NCBI GenBank assembly: GCA_024138015.1
Contig: JAMXBB010000004.1
Coordinates: 108,631,950 to 108,695,949 of the forward strand
Direction of reading: 5' to 3'
Length of the DNA stretch: 64,000 bases
Source of the DNA: Lumnitzera littorea
Lineage: Eukaryota; Streptophyta; Magnoliopsida; Myrtales; Combretaceae
Below, piece by piece: positions 48,203-60,476 of this stretch; within the stretch, counting starts at the first letter, position 1, and every line of letters starts with the position of its first letter. A program made the translations under genes and the position numbers. The notes beneath the pieces were generated by a model. The model worked only from the letters and a program-made list of their open reading frames with translations, was not told the DNA's origin and ran no database searches.

Positions 48203-50576
48203 GGAAAAAAAATTCCAGAAGTCATTTGGCCAGTTTGAGATCTGAGAAAAATCGAAACACTGAAAAAAATCAAGAGAAAATCCAGAAAATAAAAAAAAAA
48301 ATTGTGCAGATTAGGCTAGTGAACCAAAACCACCACCCACCACCACCTAGGACCGAACCACCACCACCACCCTACACTAAAACCACCGCCTGAACCGGCC
48401 GACAACATTGGATCGGGTTTGGACGGCCCAAAAGCTTCGAACCGGTTAGTCATTTATTCACCCGATTTTTGTATAATTTTGTAAAATTATTTATTTTGCC
48501 CAGAAAATTATGAAACTCGTTATTCTGAGGTTTTATTGTATGTAGATTTAGAAGAAAATATTGATTTAGTTTAATTATGTCTGGAAATATAGATTCCTTA
48601 ACAAATTGTTCAAAACCGAGCATGATTAAACCGGAAAATAAATAGGCTTAGGGATGTAGTTTGGAGTTCAAAATTTTTCTGTAGGATGCTCATATGATGT
48701 ATAACAGTGCTATGAAGCCATTTTTTTAAAATTAATTTTCGAAATTTTTAAGTTAATTTTTAGCCTTAAAATGATGGTAAAATTGGGTGATTTAAGGTTA
48801 ATTAGGTGATTAGGATGTTAATTACTGATTTGGATCTTAATTAGATGTTTAGGGAAGTTAATCTCTGTAGTGGAACCCTAATCCTAGCCTTTAGGTACTA
48901 AGTATGGTTAATTAGGGAAATTAGGTAAAGAATATAAGAAATTAGGAATATGTAAAAGTGTAAATTAATAAATCTAAAAAAATAAGGTTATTTAGATAAT
49001 ATTATAATTGAAATCAGAAAAATAATAAATCTGAAACAATATTTAATTTTACGTAAATATCTCAAAATGTAAGATTTTTACACATCGGGAATAAATCCGA
49101 TACCTCAATTAGGGTTAGCGTGTACCGAATAGTTTAGAATACCAAAATTACAACCCAATAGGATATTTGAATACCCGAGCATAATGTGATTAATGTCACA
49201 ATGGGATTCGAGACTAATTACGACTTAGGAATTAAAACTAGAATCTAGTTTAGGAGCCGAACCCCGAAATAGAATACAACGAATCATTAATACGTTATAG
49301 GTATATATGAGGAAAATGAGTTACATTATAAATTAGAATAAGAATCCATAAAATATAAGTACTAAAAGAACCTATTTGTATTATAGGACACCCAGAAACA
49401 AATCAGCTCGCGACTAAAGGATCGAGCGATCGAGCAAATTCAAGTAAGTTGGGTTATTGCTTATTATAATAGAGTACTAGTTTTGTAGTACTCGGAGACT
49501 TAAGCTTGTATATGATTGTGAATGTAAGTAGTTTGTGCATGTGCTTGATGTATCTGAATTTGTGCTGGAATTTGTATTGTGAATGATTTTGTGACTGATT
49601 GAATTGGTATGAACTTGTTGAACACCCTAACCGGAATTTAATCTTAGTCGACCCTAATAACCGAAAATGTCATGCATTGCAACCCGTTAGGGGATCATAG
49701 GACTCTCCAACCAAATACCGACCCCTTTGAAAGGGATAGCGCATGATTGCAAAATGGTCCCTTCTTCATCCTCAGTCGAACTAAGTGACAAGAGAGGAGG
49801 TCGCGGCGGGGGTGAAGTCAATGGTTCGAAGGTAGTCGCGAGAGGAGCGAGGTCTCCATTGCATAAGCTTGGGTTTGGTTGTGAGCTGCTACATAACATG
49901 GAACTCCTCAACCCGAATTGGAGCGGGTGAAATTTCTCTGATTTCATAACGGACCGGACTACGTTGTGCGATGACACTTGATTGATGCATTGCATGAAAA
50001 TAATTGTTTGATAACCCTGTTTGTGCTTGTATGCATTCATGAGTCTCCAATTCAACTTACTGAGCTATAGTTGCTCATACCCTTATAGATCCTTTTGCAG
50101 GTTCTGATTTGTGATCACTACAAGTATTATGCCGCCCTACAATTACCCAGAGGTTAGTCCTTTTGAAGTCAGGGGTGTCAGGATCAAGTTATTTAGCATA
50201 ATGTGTAACTAGACCGACCTTGTAGTTAAGTGTTAAAGACTGATAGTTATTCTGTAAATTAGTAAACTGTGGTGATTATGTAAAACTTCCTGGAAAGCTC
50301 TGTGGACTTATTTATAATTATCTACGTTTAATAGAAATTTGTGATAATTATCATAATTGTAGTATAACTATTAATTGAACTGTTTACTTCAAAGCGAGGA
50401 GTCGTCGACGCCTTGTGTAGATTATCTTTATAGTAGGCACTGTGAGGCCAGTTACTATCATAAGATGGTTTACACGGCGGGACTATTGCGACTCTGCGAC
50501 TTCGGGGCGTAACAAGTTGAAGAGTTTTCTGTTACAAAGGCTTAGGTGGTTAGCTCAATTCAACCACTATGAAGCC

Positions 50577-53500
50577 ATGATTCTCCTAAATTGGAACTAC
50601 CATGGTTTGTGTTGACACTGGACAATTAAATCACTCAAGAAAGTGATGAGGAATCACCAACACAATTTAGTCTTCTTAATAGAGAATAAGAACCTCGACT
50701 CTTATATTGACCCAATAAGAACAAGTCTACAATATTAGGAGGTTATCTATGTAGATCTTATAGGTCTTTCAAGAGGCTTTAACTATTTAGTGCAATAGTA
50801 ATGTGAAAGTGTTTGTTAAAAGTTTAGATAAAAACTTGATTGACTTAATAGTGGAAAAAGAGTCTAATTCCTATAAAAATATCATATATATACACTCCAC
50901 CAACTTTCGACGAAAGGTTTTCTTTTTAGATGATACTATAGGAAACAGTCACATTCCATGGTTAAGCATTGGTGATTAGAACAAAATTTTCAATCATGAG
51001 GAGAGATCGAGTGTAAATAACAAGCCATAAAGATAAATTGGGGCTTTCCAAAATATGATGTTTGACACAAATTTGAAGGATTTAGGCTTTCAAGGTTAAT
51101 TATTTACTTAGAGTAATAAGAGACAAGGAGATAAAAAGGTGAAAGAAAGGTTAGACAAAAGAATGGAAAATGATAAATGGTTAAGTTTGTTTCTTAATAC
51201 AACTGTTATAGTTCTCCTAGCATTTACGTTAGACTATTCCCCTTAGTAGTATCTTTCAAGAAAGATTTAAGTATATTGTTGAAAACATTTAGAGTAATGA
51301 TTGTCATGTTAAGGACTTTTAGTGCTTATAGAGGATGGCAGAGAAATGTAGGGGAAGTTTATGTCAATGGAAGAAATCTAAAGTTCCTAACTATAATAAA
51401 TAAATTGAGGAGATCACTTAGTGAGTAGTTGAGGTTTAAGACAAAAGAGTTGAAGATCAAGTAGAAAGAGAAGAAGAGAAGCTATTAACAACCCTTAAGA
51501 ATGCTTGGGAGAATGAAGAATTGTACTAAAAACAAAAATCGATAGTAAAATGGGTAAATTTGGGTGATCGTAAGACCAAATTCTTTTGCCAAACAACCAT
51601 CAATCACATAGCAAGAAATAAAATTACAAGGATTAAATTAAAGAGTGGGAATTAGATAAACAACGAAGTTAATTTGAGAACAACTTTCTTAAGTTACTAC
51701 TAGAATGTCTACATAACTAAAGAACTTATGGTATGAGAGTATTTTGGAAAATATTCCCACCTTAATCGCATTAGAGATGAATGTGATTCTCATAAGCCCT
51801 ATTTCTAAGGAAGAGGTATACATAGCAACAATCCAACTAAACTTTAATAAGGCATTAGGACCTAATGGGTATAATGGACACTTTTTCCAAACCTGTTGGG
51901 ATGTAGTGAAGTCGTCAATAGTTAAAGCTATTTGATCATTCATAGGAACAAGTACTCTTCTATTTTGTCTCAATGAAATCGATTTGATTTTAATTCCAAA
52001 GTAAAAAAATTATCAAAGTTTAGGATGGTTTAAACTGATAAGTCTATGCAATTTCGTTTTTAAAATCCTATCAAAAGTTCTAGCTAATTATCCAAAATCT
52101 CTCTTGAATACCATCATTAGTCCTTATCAAAGTGCACTCATATATGACCGCTTAAGACAAGACAATTTGGTAATCGCTTATGAAGTTTTTAATTTTCTCA
52201 AACTTAAAAACAGGATTTAAAAAAACTTTTATGTAATTAAAATAGATATGTTTAAAGCATATGATAAAATAAATTAGGTATTTTTGGAGAGACTTATGGA
52301 AAAAATTGGCTTTGATGATAAATGGGATAAATGGGTTAAAATGGATTTTGAAATGTATTACATCGGTCTCATATAATTTGGTTTTGAATGGTGAAAGAAT
52401 TAGTAAAATTTACTCGACCAAAAGCATTAGACAAGCAAACCCTTCGTCTCCTTACTTATTCTTAATTCTGTCGAATGTGTTGTCTAGAATGATTATGTCT
52501 TCAATACAACAAAATAATTTCAATGGGATTAAAATTAGAAGAGCAAGTCTTGAATTAACGCAACCTTTCTTTGCAGATGACTCCTTGTCTTTTGCTAAAA
52601 CTACACTTCTTAACCTTGTTGTTTTAAAATATTTGCTATAGAGATATTGTTATGCTTCGTGTCAAATTGTTAATCTTTGTTAGATATCTCTAATGAATTT
52701 TGATGATAACAAAAAGAGAGGAATGCTGTTGAACTGACAAATATACAAATATAAGTTCTTTAGAAAGTTTAAAATTGCAATTTGAGTTGTATTTAGAAAT
52801 TTTTTCAAAAGGCCTGAATTGTTTGAATAAGAGACAAGTATGAAAACCTTTAGAGAATATTTTAGAAGGTATTATAAGAATATTTAGTATAAATACTTCA
52901 GAAAATTATTCGAAAACTTTGAAGGAAAGTAAACCGATACTCTTCAGAAGGTTATTTAGACAGTTGATATGAAAGAGTAACATTGAAAACAATCTTATAA
53001 TATCGGATTCAAAAGGAACAAGACCTTGCTCTACTAGATTAGGTGTATCAGGGAAATATACTTAATCCCGTTTCACTTAAGTTAGAATTAAAATTTAAGC
53101 GAATTTATCTTTGGATAAATCACATGAAAATATCTAACATTGGATATAAGGATAAGGTTGATTTCAAATTTTGTGGAATTTTAATTTCAAATCTCAAGCT
53201 TATTTGCAATTCACTTATCAAAGTATATCTAACTAAGATAAGATCAGAAGATTAGGTTTAATTTTCAAACTTCAAAATTTTCTCTAAAATATCTATGGGT
53301 TATTCTTTTAATGTTGAAAATAGATAAATATGAAGAGAAGATAATCCTCAGCAAATTTAGCCGTTGAAAGACTCTAGTATAAAAGGAAAAAGGAAAAAGG
53401 AAAAAGGATTCCAAAATTTCACATACGATTCTGAGATGAAAAATACATATACTTTATACTCTGTCTAAAAGAGCATAGATCGCTTCTTAAATACTTCTTT

Positions 53501-55850
53501 AGAGAGTTAAACTAAATTTGGTTATTCATCAATCATCATTTTTGTTTTCGTGTAAAATTATTTGAGATTTATATTGTTGTTCTCGCTTGCAATCTATAGA
53601 CTTTATTTGTTGTTTGACTATTGAGAGAAGTTTAATTGTACTCTGTAGATTTGTAATTAACCTAGATTTTACAGAGGCTAAATAGGCAGAGTAGAGAGTT
53701 GTTAAGGTCAAGTGTGGTTGATGTATGTAAGCTTCTTGTGATTTTGATTTAATAAATTAAGTGGAATGACACCAATAAAGTAGACTGGGTCCTCAGTAAT
53801 GGAGTTGGAAGAAAGTAATAGGCAGAAAGCCAAAGCTCTATAAATCCTAAGCCCGATATTCTCCTCCCTATTCTTTTTACTTTAAGTTGTTTATCAATCA
53901 TGTGCTTAATTATTAAAGTATCACTATTCACCAATTTAAGTTATTAAGAGGGGTAATTTTACTTATATAAAAAAGTTTCAAAAGGTTTTAAAGATATCAA
54001 TTCCATACCTCCGCCTCTTCCCCACCCTTGATATCTTATACGAGACCAACAATCTCCAAAAGTCGAACGTGTTTTTTAGCAGTAATGCAAATGACGAGCT
54101 AAAAGAGGAGATATGCGAAGTGATGAACATAAAGTGTCATGTCTGTGAAGGAGAAGGTCGCTCATAAATTATAAGGGAGGAAAAGTGTGCTATTATTTAG
54201 TAGAAAGGAAATTTTTTATCAAATTTATGGCTTACATTATACCAATGTATTCAATGTTGGTTTTTAAATATCCTAGGAAGTAGTATAGGGACGTTTCATC
54301 TATGATTAGCAAATTTTGGTGAGGTGGAGATGGATCTAAGGATAAAATATATTAGAAAAAATGGAAGGAACTACAATTGCCTAAAGGGGAAGTTGGAATA
54401 GGATTTAACGATCTAGAGGATTTTAATAATGCCTTGCTTAGTAAATTGGCTTGGAGAATTGTACATAATCGAAATCTTTTGTGGATTAAAGTTCTAAAGA
54501 GTATGTATATTCCTAAGTGTGAGTTCATTGAAGCATAAAAGAGTACTCACTCCTCTTGGATTTGGAGCAGCATTTTGGTAGGAAAGGAGGTGATTGAGAA
54601 GAATATAGCTTAGCTGGTATGTGACAAGCAAAGCATTCGATGGTTGAAACACCTACCTTACACACTTGATTTGTTGATGGATCTAAACACAAAGGTTGCT
54701 GAGTCCATATGCCAGAACAGTAGGAGCTGAGATCAAGATAAGTTAAGATTGGTGTTTAGTAGCAAATGGGCATTCGAGATCTCCAAAATACATTAAATTC
54801 GAAATGAGCAGGTATAAATGAGATCGTTTAGTCACTGGAATCAAGTGGAGATTATGTTATCAAAAGTTGTTATAAGCAATTTCAAAAGTGGCAACTATAA
54901 GGTATGGAAACTGATTTGGTCAATTGATTGCTTGCCTAAAATCAAACATTTTCTATAGAGATGTTGTAGTAATTCACTTTGCAACAATGCTAATTTATTT
55001 CATAGAAAAATTAGCTAGAGCCCTTGGTGTAGTTTTTGTAATGAAGAAGAGACAGTAGAACACTTAATTTTATTATGTGATTGGACAAATTTTGTTTGGA
55101 TTGAACTGTTTGGTTGGAGAGTTAATAAGGATGAGGTTGTTAATTTTGAGAAATGGCTCATAGACTTATAAAGGTTTTTTTTTTTAAGATCTAATAATCC
55201 AAAAACTGTTTTTCACAATTATGCATATGTATATGGTATATATGGAAACATCGATGTGCATATGTAGTCAAAGATATGAGGCCAAATTTAAGAAACACTG
55301 TAAAAGCCATTAAGATGCATTTGTCAGAATGGGAGCTTGTGCTGTAAAGAAAACAATTGCATAGTAGCCAATTGATGAACAAGCTTCTAACAAAAATGGG
55401 GTACATAAAGATTATGTGAACATGCATCATCAGTGTTTGCAACAAATCTAATAGGAATAAGCAAAATAAAAAGTTAAGTCATGTAGTTTGGACTCCACTA
55501 GAAGAAGGAAGTATCAAAATAAATGTGGGTGGTGCCTTTGAGAGTACAAGTGGATGAGCAGGGGTGGTATTGATTGCTCATGATCATTCAGGTAAGATGA
55601 TAGTTGGTGCAAGCTTAGTTTATCAAGCAACTTGCAAGCAGTTGAAGCTTTTGTTGTTTTAGAGGGTTTACATTTGGCTAGGCCAGAGAAATATCATTAT
55701 TGAGGGGGACTCAACTATAGTATTCCATTCCTTAAACTCTTCTATTCATTATTGGGAAATTTAAGTAGTAGTGAATAATATTTAGTTGCTTCTTCCATCT
55801 CTTGAGTCTTACCACTTTGTGTTGGTTAATAGAAAGGCAAATTCATATAA
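50577..55850 (+). pseudogene. LINE ORF2 pseudogene (endonuclease, RT, zf-RVT, RNase H)
   Basis: Recognisable parts in order. N-terminal endonuclease: LLNWNYHGLC at 50580; then SHIPWLSIGD, FTWSN-like and KERLDKRMENDKW at 50940-51180. RT: ALGPNGYNGHFFQTCW at 51850-51900; RQANPSSPYLFLILSNVLSR and FADDSLSFAKT at 52420-52611. Post-RT region after the nested LTR: SNVFFSSNANDELKEEICEV near 54065-54125; then FNNALLSKLAWRIVHNRNLL near 54420-54480. Zinc-finger zf-RVT: FLWRCCSNSLCNNA, then SPWCSFCNEEETVEHLILLC near 54950-55080. RNase H: WTPLEEGSIKINVGGAFEST near 55487-55545. Stops and frameshifts throughout make it inactive. In canonical LINEs ORF2 makes the nicking endonuclease and RT for target-primed insertion. 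Confidence 0.85.
52678..54051 (+). mobile_element. Solo copia-like LTR (1,374 bp) nested in the LINE
   Basis: It starts TGTTAGATATCTCTAATG followed by TTTTGATGATAACAAA, a form typical of SIRE/Maximus-type copia LTRs, and ends GAGACCAACA. Near its 3' end is the CTATAAATCCTAAGCCC...TTCTCCTCCCTATTC region found in such LTRs. The flanks are ATCTT (52673-52677) and ATCTC (54052-54056), a 5-bp target duplication with one mismatch. LINE coding sense (CYASCQIVNL before, SNVFFSSNANDELKEE after) resumes across it, which confirms the insertion boundaries. No internal genes remain. Confidence 0.8.
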
Positions 55851-56035
55851 GCATCCCAAAGTAAAAAGAATATAAATGTATGTCATTGGGATGATAATCC
55901 CTCAATCCATTTGCTTTGCTTTCTTTATTATTGTCAGACTGTAGTCATAAACCACTCGGTTGTCTCAAAGATAATATGTATTTCTTTATCATCAATAAAT
56001 TTCCTTCAACTAAACCAAAAAAAAAAAAAAAAATA

Positions 56036-56550
56036 GAGAAAAAAATAAATTCATAATGTATATTTCTTCATTTACTGCTAGCAATATATAGGCGACAAGT
56101 GGCGATGGTTTATTCTTTTATAATATTATCAAATGGATTTAAGTAAATAATATTATAAATAAAAAACATTTGAAAAATAATGATAAAAACACATAATACA
56201 GGATAAAAATATATGAAAAAAGGAAATTGTGTTGAATACTTAGGCCCGGTCGCCTTCTAAGAGAAGGCGTTGCTACTCTATTAACATCTCTAAAACACAT
56301 GGAAATTGCTTTTCCGTAAACATATAATTCAAAACTCATCATGGGAATGCCATGTAATTTTAAACAATGAAAGATTTGCATTTTCACAAGCTAGTGGTGA
56401 GTTGGTAATGAACTGCCGACCACTGGTTCTCTTACTCACGCATAGCTCCGAGGCCTCCAATTCCTCACCCGAAGAATTCTCTCTAGCAACCTACCAATGA
56501 CGAGAAACTTTATACAGAAGGAGGATGACTGAACTCCTTAAGCGTTCCAC
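56036..56550. other. Spacer after the LINE tail
   Basis: AT-rich sequence, then a slightly GC-richer stretch from about 56240 to 56510 that may belong to the LTR relic downstream. An inverted repeat CGCCTTCT...AGAAGGCG lies at about 56251-56270. No gene seen. Confidence 0.35.
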
Positions 56551-56551
56551 A

Positions 56552-57092
56552 TTGTTATACTATGATATGTGCTCTCCGTTGTGCCGATGCTGACTATTCT
56601 CTGGCTAAAGATCCTGTGCCGAGTGATCTAACCTTCTGCTGCCGAGTAGTTCTTGCCGAATAACAAGACACTCTCCTACCGGCCGATTACTTCTCGTCTC
56701 GACCTCTTTGTTATTGCAACATCTTGATCCTTCTTGCCTGCTATGATTAGAGAATCTTCGTACAGGACCAATGTTACACCACCACTTATCCTCTTTATCT
56801 AACATCGTACTACTTTTCTATTTTTGTCTTTTGTCATTTTTACCTTTTTTCGTATGTATTAGGAATCCCCTTTTTGTATATATCTTTTTGTAATTTCTGT
56901 ATTTGAGATGTTGCCCTAGGCACTTAAGCACTTACTATAAATAGTCCCTTCTCCTTGTAGCCGGAATCATTTTACTTTATATGCAAACATTAAATATACT
57001 GTTCTTGCGAGACAACCCTTTCCAAGTCCACTTTCACACACTTTTATCTAATATTGTCAAGTAGCTTAAAATTGGTAGCAAGTGGGCCTTGA
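56552..57092 (+). mobile_element. LTR-retroelement 5' LTR relic with primer-site-like sequence
   Basis: A TGTTATACTATGATATG start is followed by GC-richer sequence and a TATA box (CTATAAATAG, 56937-56946). About 120 bases on comes AAATTGGTAGCAAGTGGGCC (about 57070-57090), which resembles ATTGGTATCAGAGCGGGCC, the tRNA-Met primer site plus leader common after plant LTRs. No gag was recognised downstream, so it is a fragment. Confidence 0.45.
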
Positions 57093-57766
57093 CATTAACT
57101 TGTGCGTCATATCAAGTAAAGTATCAAGTCGTATTGTGTTCGTTGGTGTGTCATATTCTCTTAACAGCTTCACATCAGTTACTCTAATTTAGTTTGTAGA
57201 CCTACCCGCTCTACTTTCTTCGATATTTTGAATAACCCATTGGTTCGAATCTGCTAAAGTAAGCTCTAGTGATAATTGAGTTCTTAGACACATCATATCA
57301 ATAGGTAAGTTAAAAAGATAATGGGAATTAAGTTACATTACTAGAAAACAGTCATATTAAGTGAGTTTTGGTGCTTCTTAATGTAAGGAAGATTAGGATG
57401 GTGAATGCAATTTCTTAATCGTCTTAGGCATAATCGCGTAGTTTTTTATGCAACCCACTTTCAACACCATCTCTTTATTTATTTATTTTTATTCTAGTTA
57501 TGTTAAACCAACTTTATTGCTAACTGCATATTTTCTTCGGAGAAATGGCTATTTCATTCCCCCCTTATTTTGCATGGAATCCTTATTACGTCATTCACCC
57601 GTGTTTTAGCCCATAATTACAATTACATATGGAATTTCAATTCATAAAAATGTTGAAATAGCCATGTAGAGTCTCAAGCCATGAATTGGAATTTTAAGTT
57701 CTTATATTTTTTTTTTCTTCAAAAAATAACCTCATAAAAATTAAAATATCATACATTTTACCTATA

Positions 57767-58071
57767 AGAGTAAACAAGTCAAACTACTTATGAGTTACTT
57801 GAGTTTGGCTCAATATTTACTCAAGTCTGATTCGAAAAAAATTAAGTCGAACTCGAGCTTCATGATGCTTAACTTGACTAACTCTCGAGCCTAATCAAGC
57901 TCAAGTCAAATATAAATATTAGTTGAGTTCAAGTTGATTTTAAACACTAATATTATTATAATTAGAAAAAAAAGTGTTTTTAAATGAATTGAGTTGAGCT
58001 TGTGTTTTAAAATTTAGAGTCGAGCTCGAGTTTGGCATTGATTCGCCTTGACTCGACTCATTTACAACCTT
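57767..58071 (-). mobile_element. DNA-transposon-like repeat, copy 2 (inverted)
   Basis: On the minus strand it starts AAGGTTGTAAATGAGTCGAG, matching the start of the repeat at 119-690. The far end AGTAAACAAGTCAAAC is a weaker inverted copy of that terminus. The interior carries the same CTCGAG/GAGTTCAAG words. It is shorter than copy 1 (about 305 compared with 572 bp). Confidence 0.45.
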
Positions 58072-58593
58072 AATTTTACCTCAAATTAAACAATAGAAAA
58101 CAAATTTAAAGGAAAAACTATATAACCCTGACTAAAAAAAAAAACAAAAGAGCCCTAATCTACAATATACTATCCCTTTTCTATCTCTCTCATGCAATCA
58201 ACCCATACAGTTGAAGGGAAAAAGAAAAACCCTAATCTACATGATACCATCCCTCTCCATATCTCTCACACATTCAACCCAACCAATGAACATAAAGCAA
58301 ACACAAACCAAATCAATACATACGAAAAACAACATAACCAACGAAGGTATGATGGAGAGATAGACATTACAACCCACTTTTTGTGAAGAAAGACAACTCC
58401 TCTATTTAGGAAATTCCAGAACAGAGCATGATGAAAAAATAAACGAACACAAAAAAAGATATCCAAAGAGTAAGAGATCTATTGAAGAAAGAAGTAGAAG
58501 GAGATTATTTAATCGAAGAACAAAGAAAAGGATCTCACTTAGTCCAAAAGGAGATGAATAAGCGATTGAAGAGAGAAAAGTTCTAGAAATGAG

Positions 58594-58626
<33 letters not shown>
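58072..58626. other. Low-complexity region before the gap
   Basis: Contains two copies of an AAAACCCTAATCTACA-like segment (about 58150 and 58228) with AACCCTAA telo-box-like words, GA-rich sequence, and a (TA)n tract at about 58597-58626 that leads into the N run. It could be part of a gene leader hidden by the gap, but no coding exon is supported. Confidence 0.35.
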
Positions 58627-59000
58627 NNNNNNNNNNNNNNNNNNNNNNNNNNNNNNNNNNNNNNNNNNNNNNNNNNNNNNNNNNNNNNNNNNNNNNNNNN
58701 NNNNNNNNNNNNNNNNNNNNNNNNNNNNNNNNNNNNNNNNNNNNNNNNNNNNNNNNNNNNNNNNNNNNNNNNNNNNNNNNNNNNNNNNNNNNNNNNNNNN
58801 NNNNNNNNNNNNNNNNNNNNNNNNNNNNNNNNNNNNNNNNNNNNNNNNNNNNNNNNNNNNNNNNNNNNNNNNNNNNNNNNNNNNNNNNNNNNNNNNNNNN
58901 NNNNNNNNNNNNNNNNNNNNNNNNNNNNNNNNNNNNNNNNNNNNNNNNNNNNNNNNNNNNNNNNNNNNNNNNNNNNNNNNNNNNNNNNNNNNNNNNNNNN
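58627..59000. other. Assembly gap (374 N)
   Basis: Run of N bases flanked by (TA)n on the left and (GA)n plus a G-rich tract on the right. Any open frame reported through it is meaningless. Confidence 0.99.
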
Positions 59001-59004
59001 CCAG

Positions 59005-59050
59005 ATGAGAGAGAGAGAGAGAAAAGGGGGGGCGGGGCGGGGCGGGTGGG
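59005..59050 (+). repeat. (GA)n followed by G-rich tract, potential G-quadruplex
   Basis: After (GA)n, the run from 59026 has successive G blocks separated by single C or T bases (GGGGGGGCGGGGCGGGGCGG, then GTGGG). It satisfies the four-G-run pattern of a G-quadruplex and probably explains why sequencing failed next to it. Confidence 0.6.
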
Positions 59051-60476
59051 CGTTGATTCTTCCTGTGATTTGTATTTAAGAGAAGAGAGAGTGCATTACA
59101 TGAATAAAGATAGGATTTTTATTATGAAACTAGCTATTGAAGATGCTAGACGTAATTTGACCGATTAGGGTTTCAATTTTTTATTGAATTTTTCTTTTTA
59201 AAAAATTTAGGGCCAGGGTTCATATGTTGGAGTTCTTGATGAACAGAGTGGTGGTGTATTATGTTTGTTTTCTTTTTTTCTTTTTTTGGAGTTCATAAGG
59301 GTAACTTTGGTCTTTTAATAACTTATTCAAGTTTTTTCATATCTTAGATTTGTGAATCAAACAAAAGTAATAGAAATTCAGTGACATCAACTGAATAGAG
59401 TAATATATGTTGCACATCTATTACAACTCTAGTCCATTCCACACGAATAATAATTCTATGATGAACTTATTCCATTAGGCGAAGTGAATCGACCACTCAT
59501 CCACTCAATAACTTGGCCTTTTGCTTTATGGAAGGCTAAGTTTTTTGTTTTTCACTGTAATTTTTTCTTAGAACTTAATCTTTCTACAACCCTTGTTTAT
59601 TCATATTTATTAGATTTCTAGTGCTAAAGTTGGTGTCTTTTCAGCTTCCTCTTACTCTATTCTTGTATTATGAAAACAAACCATTTTAGATTAAGATGTG
59701 AAAGTACCTTTTATCTTTATAATAACAATGCTTTCCAAGGTGTAAAGTATGAGGGAAGGGATTTTATAATTGGGATTTTGAATAAAATGACACTTCCATT
59801 TTCCTTTCTTTTTAAAAGCCCTAATTTATAGTGAAATTAAGGTTTGGATTTGACATGATTTGGGTATTCAATCTATCCATGATGTTATGCATTGTAAATA
59901 GAAGGCATAAATGTAATTACTTTTATATGAGATTGATAAGAGTGTGGCAAGGAGAGAAAACTCAAAGATAAGTATATTTTATCTAATAAAATCCAAAATA
60001 AAGGTTATAAATATTTTAAGCCATCATTTGGGCTTAATGGAAAAATTGTAAATAATAAAAGAACCAATAAAGAATAAACATATTAAGAACCTACGTACTA
60101 GTTAATAGGATAGGTAATGATCGGTCACCTGAGTAGTATAAGCGATTAGTAATCCCTAGACCTTAAATATAACATAAGCCACCAATCAATCGATAAGATG
60201 ACTACTGTTCACTTTCAATAGGTAATCTTTAGAACATTGCAAGCTCCCATTTTTATAGTCATGCCTTTCGATGTTTATAATATAACCTGGTTAAACTATT
60301 TCTTAACACAATACACATTCAAGCCTACAAATTGAAAATGCAAACTAGATTAAATTGGTAACAATATATATTAGCTTTTAGATGATTGGCTCAAATCCTT
60401 AAGGTTAGGTTATGGGTCCTTCTAGCTATTATTTTAGTAGTTGGATCAACGACTTATTGCACATCACTATGCTAAC
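59051..60476. other. Intergenic, no gene recognised
   Basis: AT-rich sequence between the gap and the long LTR at 60477. No ORF, RNA gene or recognisable transposon domain was found. Confidence 0.4.

Larger units (their letters stand above)
47517..50514 (+). mobile_element. Solo long terminal repeat (~3.0 kb) of a gypsy-type family, copy B
   Basis: The segment begins TGTAAGCCCTAAAG and ends TTCGGGGCGTAACA (TGT...ACA). It is flanked on both sides by AGTTG (47512-47516 and 50515-50519), a perfect 5-bp target duplication. No gag-pol lies inside. A TATA box (TATAAATAA, 48194-48202) sits about 680 bases from the left end, consistent with U3-R order in plus orientation. This is the pattern left by recombination between the two LTRs of a complete element. 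The end sequences suit Ty3/gypsy, but without the internal part the lineage is uncertain. Related copies lie at 39.5 kb (+) and 60.5 kb (-). Confidence 0.85.
50515..56035 (+). mobile_element. LINE (L1-type) relic carrying a nested solo LTR
   Basis: A 5'-truncated LINE runs from just after solo LTR B to a poly-A tail (56016-56033) preceded by AATAAA-type signals. Its ORF2 domains occur in the standard order but are broken by many stops. The element is split by a copia-like solo LTR at 52678-54051. The LINE may have extended left of 47517 before LTR B inserted, because the bases on either side of LTR B join smoothly once one AGTTG is removed. This is not proven. Confidence 0.8.

Noticed and set aside
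49687..50055. 122-codon minus-strand frame inside solo LTR B
   Set aside because: Lies within a terminal repeat with intact LTR boundaries; not conserved as a frame in LTR copy C.
58150..58260. AACCCTAA words as interstitial telomere repeat
   Set aside because: Only isolated single units, not tandem; better read as telo-box-like words.
58589..59008. 139-codon frame across the gap
   Set aside because: Almost entirely N bases; not a real frame.
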